A stretch of 64,000 nt of DNA from Dallia pectoralis (Eukaryota; Chordata; Actinopteri; Esociformes; Umbridae), in NCBI GenBank assembly GCA_029465975.1, contig CM055736.1, positions 9,314,207 to 9,378,206 on the forward strand, read 5' to 3'. The notes beneath the pieces were generated by a model. That model did no database searches and was not told the origin of the DNA. It saw only the letters and a list, made by a program, of their open reading frames with translations. Below are positions 26,778-38,266 of the stretch, piece after piece; the stretch's first letter is position 1; each line of letters starts with the position of its first letter. The translations under genes were made by a program, and so were the position numbers.

Positions 26778-29017
26778 ATGCTATACATGACTGAAGACAC
26801 GCAGCCACCAGATATTATGCTATATATGCTATATATGACTGAAGACACGCAGCCACCAGATATTATGCTATATATGCTATATATGACTGAAGACACCCAG
26901 CCACCAGATATTATGCTATATATGCTATATATGACTGAAGACACCCAGCCACCAGATATTATGCTATATATGCTATATATGACTGAAGACACCCAGCCAC
27001 CAGATATTTTGCTATATATGCTATATATGACTGAAGACACGCAGCCACCAGATATTATGCTATATATGCTATATATGACTGAAGACACGCAGCCACCAGA
27101 TATTATGCTATATATGCTATATATGACTAAAGACACCCAGCCACCAGATATTATGCTATATATGCTATATATGACTAAAGACACCCAGCCACCAGATATT
27201 ATGCTATATATGCTATATATGACTGAAGACACGCAGCCACCAGATATTATGCTATATATGCTATATATGACTGAAGACACCCAGCCACCAGATATTATGC
27301 TATATATGCTATATATGACTGAAGACACGCAGCCACCAGATATTATGCTATATATGCTATATATGACTGAAGACACGCAGCCACCAGATATTATGCTATA
27401 TATGCTATATATGACTGAAGACACGCAGCCACCAGATATTATGCTATATATGCTATATATGACTGAAGACACGCAGCCACCAGATATTTTGCTATATATG
27501 CTATATATGACTGAAGACACCCAGCCACCAGATATTATGCTATATATGCTATATATGACTGAAGACACGCAGCCACCAGATATTTTGCTATATATGCTAT
27601 ATATGACTGAAGACACCCAGCCACCAGATATTATGCTATATATGCTATATATGACTGAAGACACGCAGCCACCAGATATTATGCTATATATGCTATATAT
27701 GACTAAAGACACCCAGCCACCAGATATTATGCTATATATGCTATATATGACTGAAGACACGCAGCCACCAGATATTATGCTATATATGCTATATATGACT
27801 GAAGACACCCAGCCACCAGATATTTTGCTATATATGCTATATATGACTGAAGACACGCAGCCACCAGATATTATGCTATATATGCTATATATGACTGAAG
27901 ACACCCAGCCACCAGATATTATGCTATATATGCTATATATGACTGAAGACACCCAGCCACCAGATATTTTGCTATATATGCTATATATGACTAAAGACAC
28001 CCAGCCACCAGATATTATGCTATATATGCTATATATGACTGAAGACACGCAGCCACCAGATATTATGCTATATATGCTATATATGACTGAAGACACGCAG
28101 CCACCAGATATTATGCTATATATGCTATATATGACTGAAGACACGCAGCCACCAGATATTATGCTATATATGCTATATATGACTGAAGACACGCAGCCAC
28201 CAGATATTATGCTATATATGCTATATATGACTAAAGACACCCAGCCACCAGATATTATGCTATATATGCTATATATGACTGAAGACACGCAGCCACCAGA
28301 TATTATGCTATATATGCTATATATGACTGAAGACACCCAGCCACCAGATATTATGCTATATATGCTATATATGACTGAAGACACGCAGCCACCAGATATT
28401 ATGCTATATATGCTATATATGACTAAAGACACCCAGCCACCAGATATTATGCTATATATGCTATATATGACTAAAGACACCCAGCCACCAGATATTATGC
28501 TATATATGCTATATATGACTGAAGACACGCAGCCACCAGATATTATGCTATATATGCTATATATGACTGAAGACACGCAGCCACCAGATATTTTGCTATA
28601 TATGCTATATATGACTGAAGACACCCAGCCACCAGATATTATGCTATATATGCTATATATGACTGAAGACACGCAGCCACCAGATATTATGCTATATATG
28701 CTATATATGACTGAAGACACGCAGCCACCAGATATTTTGCTATATATGCTATATATGACTGAAGACACCCAGCCACCAGATATTTTGCTATATATGCTAT
28801 ATATGACTGAAGAAACGCAGCCACCAGATATTATGCTATATATGCTATATATGACTGAAGACACGCAGCCACCAGATATTATGCTATATATGCTATATAT
28901 GACTGAAGACACCCAGCCACCAGATATTTTGCTATATATGCTATATATGACTGAAGACACCCAGCCACCAGATATTTTGCTATATATGCTATATATGACT
29001 GAAGAAACGCAGCCACT
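26778..29017. repeat. 48-bp minisatellite open in one frame on both strands
   Basis: About 46.7 units of 48 bp in perfect register. The plus strand reads MLYMLYMTEDTQPPDI per unit, giving a 748-codon open frame (26778-29024). The minus strand reads SVIYSIYSIISGGCVS per unit, giving a 746-codon open frame (28960-26720). Units differ only at a few sites: GAA/AAA, ACG/ACC, ATG/TTG and two GAC/GAA. No indels were seen. Since 48 is divisible by three, a stop-free unit stays open for the whole array, so the frames are explained by the repeat. No promoter, splice sites or homologous protein are recognised. Confidence 0.97.
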
Positions 29018-29780
29018 ATTTTAAATCTAGAGCTAAGATACATGCAGCATACACTAATCTTGTCTCAAATGGTCCCATATTGCTCACATAGCGTCAAACT
29101 TTAGACGATTGTTAACCATCGAGCACTTCAGGCTTACTGTTGAGAAAAACAACAGAATAGCAACAACGTCACATTTCTATATGGCATAATTAATGAAGGA
29201 CAGTAGAAATGGAAAAACGAACAATTTGTCATCAATAAAAAAGAATGTTATCAACAGCTGAAATCCTTAAAAAACATAGCAAACCTAGTTTAGATTGATG
29301 GTACAAAATAATGAAACAGGAAATTTGTAGGAAGTGTTTAATGCTGTTGGTTAAATCGTTTATTAAGGAGGAAGCTTGGTGCTTTCATATCGCATTAGTG
29401 CTATTTCATCAGTGATATTAAACATTAAGCTAAACAGTTTACTCTGTCATGGATTAGTAAAAATGGATCAGATGAAAAAAATGAGTCCTGAGGAGATTTT
29501 TTCTCAACTCCACCCAGTCAGCGAAACATGACATGTTTTCAATTATTTAGTGTATCAGGTGACTTGACTGATGATGCAGTCATGTGACTACCTCCCTGAT
29601 GGACAGTTTTATCAATCTTTACTGATGATGTACTGTTTCATGTAACATAATTTAGGAACTATATCATATAACATTTATGATTAACTGTACCATGTGACTT
29701 ATGTGTTGACATTATGTTCCGTAAATCACTTATTCGCAGATTAACTGTACCATGTGACCAATTATACAAAGTGAACATAG
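29018..29780. other. Non-coding AT-rich DNA
   Basis: AT-rich. The 20-mer GATTAACTGTACCATGTGAC occurs twice, at 29679-29698 and 29739-29758. No gene is seen. Confidence 0.6.
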
Positions 29781-30117
29781 TGTAAAGTTCTCACGTAATT
29801 CAAGGGAGACGGAGACACTAGTTCAGTTACTGTCTTTATTGATTAACAACCAGGCAGCTGTGGGCCACTGCCGACGCCTACTACTCCTAGTCTAAAGCAC
29901 AATTAGCAACAGCTAATACAACCTGAACAGAACCACAGTAAGATTGACTGAACTTGTCACTTCGACAAAACGGAAGAGAGAGCGAGACACCTGTTTGACC
30001 CCCCACTTATAGGATGCTCCCTGACACGCCCCCCACCTCCCTCTGTCCAATGGGTCAGTTCCCCTCTCCCCTTCTCTCTTACCCACAAATACATTCCCCA
30101 ACTCCAGGGTCGCTACA
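29781..30117 (-). mobile_element. Solo LTR of a retrovirus-like / LTR retrotransposon
   Basis: A 337-bp unit that on the minus strand begins TGTAGCGACC and ends TTTACA (TG...CA termini). It is flanked on both sides by the 4-bp direct repeat ATAG (29777-29780 and 30118-30121), the expected target-site duplication. On the minus strand a TATA-type box CCTATAAG lies at about 30005-30012, followed downstream by an AATAAA signal (29840-29835), giving a U3-R-U5 layout. No internal gag, pol or env sequence adjoins it, so it is a solo LTR left by recombination between two LTRs. A 4-bp duplication fits several retroviral and Ty3-like groups; the family is not identified. Confidence 0.8.
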
Positions 30118-30121
30118 ATAG

Positions 30122-33100
30122 TGAAATTATACATAGTGAAAAGTTATACTATGGTTGTTCTTTTTTTACTTAATGAAAAAGAATGATTTAGCACCAAACA
30201 GAAAGAGACGTTGTACGTGGGACACGCTCCACTTTTTATTTCTATGCTAATGTCTGTCACATGTCAGCAGACATTCCCGAAAGGAAAACTATGCAGGGTT
30301 CTTTCTGCATTATATTTTTGCCTGTCATAGAGAAAACAACCTACACAATATGATTTTTGTAAACCCACCGGAAAACGACTTTGATGTGACTACCCCAGAG
30401 AAATAACACTGCATTAGGTTTAGAAAACAAATTCAGAGTCAGTCGAAGTGTACTCCTTAGAGTTCGAGTTTTTCCCTATCTTTGGTAGCAAAAAGAGCTG
30501 TGATGGCTCAACACTCGACTGTTTGCCAGTATTTTCACTGACAATGTTCTGGGGAGTTGAAATGTTGACAGTGCTCAGTGGAAATATTCAGAATCTCAAT
30601 GAACAGCGTTTTCCGTTATTTGTACAGGCCCTCGCAAGATTTGCTATTCAAAATTGATTTCACCAATGGCTGTTGGAATAAGATGCCGTTTTGTAACACA
30701 GTTGCCTAAAAAACGCCAAATGGAAAATACACTGCGCCAAAATCTCCTCAAAAGTCTGTTTAATTGACCATGAAATTCCACCTCTCTCTCATCATGGGGC
30801 CCCCAGGGGCCCTTAAGCATCCCACTCAGCTCCCGCCGACTTCAAGCCAACATTACATGCAGTGTTCTAACGGAGATGCTGACCCGATGTGAAAGATAAT
30901 GAGTCTCGCTATCTCCAGGCTCTAATATGTATTCCTGTGGCCTTCCCCTCACCCTCTTCCTACTCTCTTCTTCCCTTCCTCTTTTTCTCCGTTCCCAGCC
31001 CAGATGCCTGTGTTAGCATGCCCAGGGAGAATGCTAACCACACCAGCATCCCCACTTCCCCGTCAGGATGTCTAGTACAGGAATCCATTATTTCACCACA
31101 GCACTAAATCTCCTTTCGGCACACAGCGCGGGAAGAAAGCTCCGGTTCTCATGACAACAGCTAGAGCAGCTCACCCTAACGGAGTGGACCGGATAGGGAT
31201 GGCCGCGGTGACGCCATTCTTCCAATATCAGAACAAACCGTCGTGTTCAGATGCTGAACGCTGGGGGTCGGACGCCCAGGCCTCGTCGACGGACGAGGGC
31301 GATGAAGGCCATCTCCGCTTCGAGTCGACACTACTGTGTCGCAAATTTGAATAGCGTTTATGGGAGGGATGTGTCACAACGCGCAGCGCGTGCGTGGTAT
31401 TCCCCGATGGAAGTGGTCTCCACCTGCCACACTGCACACGTTTCTAGCTGATGTAACATTAGAAGCAAGTTCAAGGTGTTGGCCGGCCTCCAAAGTCCAC
31501 AGATGTCAGATAACGGCGGGTTGGCGCTGCACCGAAAGCATGTTAGGTAGTTCTAGGTCCTAACTATTTGGCTCTTTGTGTATACACCTAAATCCAAATC
31601 TGTAGCCACTGCTGGTCAATGACCAATCATGTTGACTCATGCGACATAAAGGCCTGACGGACACGGTCAAGGTCCAATGACGGCATGGAAGCAATCGGAG
31701 GTGTTGCTGAGCTGGACTTCACCGTTGTAACACTTATACTGTGACTGGATTGTTACCACCTCATAGTGATTCTCTCTTCCTGTCCCTCCCAGTCGCTTGG
31801 AATAGCGACGCTTTGTCGAATGAAGAGTTGACGTCAAAGAAGAATGGCAAAGTCCTAGAGGGGCTGCGCGTTGTTGTTTGAGAAAGCATTCGTATTCCAC
31901 AAGACAGGAAGAGACAGACAAGAGACAAGACTATTCACGCTCCTGAATAGAAAACAGATACTGTTTCAAGCGCCTAAGAAGATGTACTCTACGCTTAACA
32001 TCGCAGTCGAAACGGGCAAATATCTACGAGCGCGGGACTTTGAAACGACGCCTTGCGAATGATTTTGCTCCGTGGGGCCATAAAGCACTGCGACGTTCTG
32101 CTCCAGTGCATAATATGAAATTAACGTGTCAAAAAACACCGTGGGGGGGGGACTGCACCGTCATTTGCTTTGCAACATTTCAGTAAAGCCGTTAAGTCCT
32201 GACGGGGCCCGATACAGACACGGACGTATTTGTGTCCTACAAACGTGCAGAACACCTAACCCGCACTCAGGGCCTCCCGGTCCACGGTGTGTAGTGATTA
32301 AACTGAATCCCGCGGGACAACACAGGCCAGTGGAGGAGGCAGTCTCCTGGCCCCTGTCTCTGGTGTTATGTGTAGCCAACATCATTAGCACTGTGTCCAC
32401 TCAGCAGCCGGTCACCAGGGGTATAATCAATGTCAATAGCCAACTAAGAAGCACACACACACAAACGCGCGCACACACACACGCACGCACACAAACGCGC
32501 ACACACACACACAGACATACATGCACGCGCGCTCACACCCCACCTCCCCACAAACAAAAGCATACACGCCCCACAGGGTGGCCTCTCCTCTTCCCGGCCA
32601 CCCTTAGGGAAGATAACATTTCTCCGACGGCCCATCAACAAGCTCCTCAGGTAATCGGCGAACAAGGCCAGCCCCGTCCTCTCATCCACCCACATTGATA
32701 GAAATCAACACAGACTTCAACACATCGTTCGTTACAGGAAAAGGGAAAAAACGACAGTGTGAAATAGCAGATAAATGGGAGTCTGTTTCAATGCGAGCGT
32801 CGGATTCAACAGGTCGGCGAGGAATATTTCGGCGTGGAATTGAGATTCGGACCAAGAAGTATCGCGTGTCGTCTCCTGTGTGCCGGCTGTTTGTCGTCTC
32901 CTGTGTGCCGGCTGGCCTGACACAACATGAAACGGGGGCATTTCGTCAGATTGAATTCGTCGTGTCCCTAACGTGAAAACGCGGCTTCCCAGTACTGCTG
33001 CAGTACATATATTGTGTGAGAGCAAACGCATGTGGGGGGGGGAGGGTTGGGGGGGGCAAACATATTCTTATTCATTCTTAGGATCCAACATACAGACGAC

Positions 33101-34246
33101 ATTGGAAAGATCATCTAGGCGAAGCTGATTGGATTGGTGATGACGGCTTTCATCCGGATGATCCTTGGCGAGAGCTAATCCTCGGGATTAGAGATGGATT
33201 GAGGATTGCCAAATGAAGGCATTTGCAGCATTTTAATTTTGACGCATATTTTATTAACGCGGGACAGAATCGTCGATTGTGCCCCGGTTCCCCCCTCCTC
33301 GTTAACAGAAGGCCTCCGATTGCTTGCGGATAAAACAGCATTGCACAATACCGGGCCTCTGTGTGATAAACAAAAAGTCTAGCGTGGTTATTTTTTATTT
33401 GATTATGTCTGCTGTTCTCCTCTGCTAGACTGGCCACTCCTTGTGTGTCTGAGTTTCAGGAAGAAAAAGAACAAACAGCATTGGCTTTAGGGGGAGCGAG
33501 TAGAACAAGGCACGCACACATACATACACACACACGCCGTGACACAAATATCAAAACCCGTTGTCGGCGCAGTGTGCCTGGGGTGGGGTTTGCATGTGTG
33601 TGTCTGTGTGTGTGTGTGTGTGTGTGTGCGCCTTCCAACTCACACACCACTCATACACACTCATACACACACATACACACTCATACACACAAACCGAGAG
33701 CATCCGGGGAACAGCAATAACATTGACTTTGGGTTGGAGACAGCACTGTTGCTGGTGACAGAAGTAGCCTGACAACCCCGAGAACATAAAAGCCTGTCAC
33801 AGATGCATCCACGCCAAAGAAGCAGATAATCGGAGGCATATGAGTGATTTCACATGAAACCAACCTAAGACTATCGTGTGGCAATGTTCATTTCACCAAA
33901 CGACCACTGCGTAGATTACATTTCAGGCTTTTGTTTGGATTTCAGGGTTCGCCCTGTAATCACTCATATGAAAGGTTCTAGAAGATTTGCTGACATGACA
34001 TGACGTCGCTTCTCCTACAACCTTTTAGACAAAACGCAAACCCAACAATTAGAAATTGCTTGACGTATCTCGTTACATAATACTGTCATAGGGCTTCAGA
34101 TTTTAGCCTGAACACTATACATGTCGTGTCTTCAGTCTGAGATACACAGGTTCTTGTCTGCAGCTAATCTTTACCATTAGAGAACATTCCACTATATCGG
34201 AGCTCAAAGAGATCCCTCCAATGTGAACTACATAAACAGCTCTTAC
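30122..34246. other. Non-coding intron DNA left of exon 2
   Basis: Mostly unique-looking DNA, GC- and CpG-richer at about 31100-31550. Short simple repeats: (CA/CG)n at about 32453-32515, a G-rich run at about 33032-33055, (GT)n at 33594-33628 and a CATACACA-type repeat at about 33640-33690. No exon is recognised. Confidence 0.6.
31893..31932 (+). repeat. 40-bp dispersed repeat, copy 2
   Basis: Exact match to 15956-15995, about 15.9 kb away, same orientation. Confidence 0.9.
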
Positions 34247-34396
34247 CGTCCACACAAGCGGGCATGGCTCTTGTCGTCCCAGCGATCTGTCCCTTTTTGC
34301 AGGCGCACCGTGCCGTCTGTCTGGCGATGGTTCGTCTGGGTTGGCTGCTGTCCCTGTTTAGCATCACAATCTCACACGTCCCCGCCGCCAGCTGAC
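34247..34396 (-). CDS. tafa5: tafa5 coding exon 2 (start of the conserved cysteine domain)
   Basis: This 150-nt exon, phase 1 at both ends, encodes the start of the mature TAFA5 domain: GQLAAGTCEIV, DSSQPRRTIARQTARCAC, KKGQIAGTTRA and PACVD. Four cysteines are visible: the one in TCEIV, the CAC pair and the one in PAC. They belong to the conserved TAFA set. The acceptor is a good pyrimidine tract ending CACTTCCAG before GTCAGC, and the donor is GTAAGA after GACG. Differences from the human protein as recalled are few and mostly conservative (for example EIVMLN for EIVTLD, CACKKG for CACRKG, TTRAMPAC for TTRARPAC). No stop or frameshift is present, so the exon looks functional. The following exon, with the WCDMLPCLEGEGC part, was searched for on the minus strand down to position 1 and not seen, so it probably lies outside. 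Confidence 0.96.
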
Positions 34397-35703
34397 CTGG
34401 AAGTGACAGGGAGAAAAAATAAATGAAAAAAAATAATACACCGAAGAGAAGCAGATAAACAGCATGGAGTTGTGAAGCAAATCGCAAACTTGCTTTATGT
34501 CGATGGGTATTTGTGAAGCGTCCCAGGTGGGGTAGTTTTATTTATTACAATTTGAATTGAATCCTTAGAGTTATTTTAGAGCCGCATGTACAGAACATAG
34601 GATATTACCAGTGAATACTGTACATCACATCCTGAATTATCCACCTTTCCATCAAACATTGAGTCCAATGTTGTCTCTGTTAAATCATTCAGATAGCAGG
34701 TGTGAATCCACTTCCTGGAGATAATACCCAAATAGACCATGTTCAATCTCATAGTTATAGCTGACACAAAACTATATCTGCAAAAGATTTTGGGGAATAT
34801 TTCTGTGCATCAAAAACATCAAATTCATTTCACATTTTGTTACAAACCTTATCCAACTAAATGTTTTTTTTATGTTTAATGAACAATTAAAAAATGTGTC
34901 ACAATGCATATGCTTGTACAGTTTATTTCATTGTGCATTCAATGGTTATTGTTTGCCATTAATTGATATTCAGAATGCAAACATTATCCTGTTATCGCCG
35001 ATGTGCCCTCAGGCAAAAAACTAGCTAATAAAGCATTCTAGACAATCAGCTGAGTCCACATTAGAGAAACAGTTTATAGTATCACGCCTTTTAAAGCTCT
35101 GCTGGAAACAAGCAGACTTTGGTAATTCGTATTAATTTCTCATTAATTGCACATTATTTCAGTCTACCACCGTGAAGGTGCCACCATCATTATCCATTAA
35201 TGAAATATATGAATACTGATGAACTCTCGCTCCAGCACGGCATCCCCCTTGGTTCCTGAGTGACTCGACCCGGTGACCTCTGACCTTCAGACCCCCCCCC
35301 ACTTGCTTTTTTCCCATCAGCCACACACACACACACACACTCAGACGCCGCCGTGTGACACCCACCCCGTGCTGTTCAGCCTTTAACCCGGGTCCGTGTT
35401 GGGAGTCCCGGGTCTCCTCCAGCGAGGGTTGGCGAGAGGCCGGGCTAATTGTGATTGGCGGCGGGGTCAGAGGTGTGATTTAATCTGGCCTCTAGTCAAC
35501 ACAGAAATGTCTACAGACATAATTAACTTCACTCCGGGGTCATTCCCCGGGTAATAGGGATCCATCATGTGATGTACAGCGGATAGTGCTGGTGATAGCA
35601 GTGGTCTCTCACCACACACACTACGCACGGTGGGTGTCGGTGCCAGTGGAAATGTATGTGTTCATGTGTTCCCATTCTGTGTTCACTCGCCTGTTGACGG
35701 CGG
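34397..35703. other. Non-coding intron DNA right of exon 2
   Basis: Begins with the pyrimidine-rich acceptor tract of exon 2 (on the minus strand). The rest is unique, with a C-run near 35291-35300 and a short (CA)n at about 35323-35341. Nothing else recognised. Confidence 0.6.
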
Positions 35704-35960
35704 ATATAAAAAGTCTACACAGCCCATGTTAAAATGGCAGGTTTTTGTGACGTGAGAAAATGAGAAAAAGGTAAATCACGTCAGAACTTTTCTCACCTTT
35801 AATCCGACCTTTTTTTTTCTCTTCGTCAAAGATTTCAGTTTGTTTATCAATTGAACTGTTCACGTTACAGGTCACATTAAAGGTGGGAAAACGTCCCACA
35901 TGGTTTATCTTTCTCTCGGGGGTCTCTTTTTAAGGTACAGAGATGAACAGGTCCCCTCGG
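35704..35960. mobile_element. Fold-back / MITE-like Tc1-type element
   Basis: The left part starts ATATAAAAAGTCTACAC and continues with AAAATGGCAGGTTTTTGTGA, the well-known end of a common fish Tc1-like transposon. The second half (from about 35827) contains the same inner terminal region in reverse complement. Thus TTTCTCACCTTTAAT near 35795 pairs with ATTAAAGGTGGGAAAA near 35877. Two terminal repeats face each other around a short centre with no transposase, so this is a non-autonomous fold-back derivative or a collapsed copy. Confidence 0.7.
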
Positions 35961-36059
35961 ACACACAGAAGAAACAGGGTGGTTTATGATCACCTATCTG
36001 AATGTGTCTGTGCAGTGTAAAACACTGTGTGGCTCACATAACATATATGGAAGGATGTC

Positions 36060-36635
36060 TTTGGCCCTAAAAGTAATGTTCAGAGATGAGGCATGGACTC
36101 TACAAGACCCCTGAGAGTGTCCTCTGGTATCTGGCACCAAGACATTAGCGGCAGATCCTTCAAGTTCTGAGAAGTGGAGCCGGCCGTGAATAAGACTTCT
36201 TGGTCTAGGACATCCCGCAGATGCTGAAACAAGATGAGGATCTGGGGAATTTGGAGGCCGGGGAAACACCTTGAACTCTCCCTCGTGTTCCTCAAACCAT
36301 TACCGAACAATGAGCGCAGTGTGACAGGGGACGTTACCCAGCTGAAAGGGGCCAGTGCCATCAGGGAATACCAATGCCTTGAGGTACCTTGTCTGCAACG
36401 AGTCTCGTTGTAAAATCAACGTCAGCATGAATTCCCAGACCAGGGTCGCCATCACGCTCCCTCCACTGGCCTGTTGTTTGCACACGTGCACGACCGTCCA
36501 CGTGATTTATAAGGAAACGGGACTCGTCAGACCACCTCCGAGGTCCAGTTCCGTCGCTCGTGTGTCCATTGGAGGTGTACAGGGACATCAGGAACACTCT
36601 GACCGTTCTGCGTCAATACAGACCCATATGCAGCA
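36060..36635 (-). pseudogene. Tc1-like transposase remnant, inactivated
   Basis: Minus-strand fragments in shifting frames give WSDESRF, then GGSVMATLVW, PDGTGPFQLGNVPCHTA, DVLDQE and SWCQIPEDTLRGLVESMP. These are the successive catalytic-domain blocks of a Tc1/mariner (DD34E) transposase. The first catalytic Asp is kept (SDESRF). The second block normally reads QDN before xPCH but here reads LGN, so the Asp is gone. The Glu expected before HLxDVLD is Gln here. Together with frameshifts this shows a dead copy. Its upstream edge runs directly into the 37-bp array. Confidence 0.85.
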
Positions 36636-36991
36636 GGGTGCCGTGTACTGTCAGCTCTGACACATTCCTGCAGGGTGCCGTGTACTGTCAGCTCTGACAC
36701 ATTCCTCCAGGGTGCTGTGTACTGTCAGTTCTGACACATTCCTGCAGGGTGCCGTGTACTGTCAGCTCTGACACATTCCTGCAGGGTGCCGTGTACTGTC
36801 AGCTCTGACACATTCCTCCAGGGTGCTGTGTACTGTCAGTTCTGACACATTCCTGCAGGGTGCCGTGTACTGTCAGCTCTGACACATTCCTGCAGGGTGC
36901 CGTGTACTGTCAGCTCTGACAGATTCCTCCAGGGTGCCGTGTACTGTCAGCTCTGACACATTCCTGCAGGGTGCCGTGTACTGTCAGCTCT
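36633..36991. repeat. 37-bp minisatellite at the edge of the Tc1 remnant
   Basis: About 9.7 units of 37 bp with core CAGGGTGCCGTGTACTGTCA followed by a short GCTCTGACACATT-type segment. Units 3 and 6 share the changes TCCAGGG, GTGCTG and GTTCTG, giving a period-three (111-bp) pattern. The sequence resembles the transposon segment normally found at this point in the same Tc1 family, so the array was probably seeded from it. Confidence 0.93.
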
Positions 36992-37159
36992 AGATCTCTA
37001 GATCTCTCACCTTTCATCTACACATGCTCGTTCTCCCTCCACCCTGCCGTAAAAGAAAGATGGAAAGTATCCCGGAAGCAGTTATTAGGATGTACCTTAA
37101 CTGAATGTGCCCAGACGGATGAGGATGGGCGGAGACAGAACACAGGGCCATCGCCACGT

Positions 37160-37606
37160 GTGACTGCATATATTACAGGATGTTGTGACGGCGTGTGACG
37201 GGTTGTATTACAGGAAGTCGTGATGGCGTGTGACGGCTTGTATTACAGGAAGTCGTAACGGCGTGTGACGGCTTGTATTACAGGAGGTTGTGATGGTGTA
37301 TGACGGCTTGTATTACAGGATGTTGTGACGGCGTGTGACGGCTTGTATTACAGGAAGTCGTAATGGCGTGTGACGGCTTGTATTACAGGAGGTTGTGATG
37401 GCGTACGACGGCTTGTATTACAGGAGGTCGTGATGGCGTGTGACGGCTTGTATTAAAGGAAGTCGTGATGGCGTGTGACGGCTTGCATTACAGGAAGTCG
37501 TAATGGCGTATGACGGCTTGTATTACAGGAGGTTGTGATGGCGTATGACGGCTTGTATTACAGGCGGTCGTGATGGCTTGTATTACAGGAAGTCGTGATG
37601 GCGTGT
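37160..37606. repeat. 35-bp minisatellite
   Basis: About 12-13 units with core GACGGCTTGTATTACAGGA plus a variable AGTCGTGATGGCGTGT-type part. Lies only about 170 bp from the 37-bp array but is unrelated in sequence. Confidence 0.93.
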
Positions 37607-38217
37607 GGAGGGGCATCAAGTCTAATAATCTATGACTGTGACCCCCCCACCCCCCCCCCCCGCCTGTGACTACAGCCTAAGGACGTTGACATGTGAGTCC
37701 TGAACATGTCCCTTCATCACCACTCCACCTCCTCTTCCTCTTCTTTGTATAACTCCGGTCTCTGTCACTCGTCCTCCAGCATCCGAGCTTCGTCACGTGT
37801 TGCACTGAACATCGTACCCTTCCTGTTCCTTCACTCTTCCTCCACCTGCCCTATCCGCAGTCTTCCTCCGCGTTGGTTGCGCTCTTCTGGTTCTCCGCGC
37901 ATCCTCCTCGTCTTACCCCGGTTGCCGTCGAGCGATTCGCTTCACCAACGCCCACTCGCTCCACCGCAACGCAGAGAGTACACTTTCCCTTTATTATCCA
38001 CCTCTTTTTCCTTGCCATCTTCTGGCCTTGATTATGGGTTTTAATTGAACACCTTGCTGCTCTCCTCTATCTCCTAATCTTCCCGCTCTCCTTCCTTTCT
38101 CCTTCCAGCCTCTCCGGTTGACGCCGGGTAATGACGTGTAATTAAGTGCAGTGCGTCAACCCGGCGGCGGTGGTTCTTTCGTATTTTTACACCTCGCTAC
38201 GACGGAGCCACTCACTG

Positions 38218-38266
<49 letters not shown>

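Larger units (their letters stand above)
1..34246 (-). other. tafa5: tafa5 intron 2 (partial; continues past the left edge)
   Basis: Everything left of the exon 2 donor (GTAAGA) should be intron 2, because no further TAFA5 exon was recognised. The intron is therefore at least 34 kb here. It holds the largest satellite cluster of the window (13.4-29.0 kb), a LINE fragment and a solo LTR. Very large introns are also known for this gene in mammals, so the length is not suspicious. Confidence 0.7.

Noticed and set aside
26720..29024. Two about 750-codon open frames as genuine genes
   Set aside because: Both are produced by a stop-free 48-bp unit repeated 46-47 times. There is no splice context, promoter or recognised homologue, and variants are mostly non-synonymous.
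1..34246. tafa5 exon 3 (WCDMLPCLEGEGC / GWTCTQPGG)
   Set aside because: Searched by eye for the reverse-complement codons; no match found, so it is presumed outside the window.
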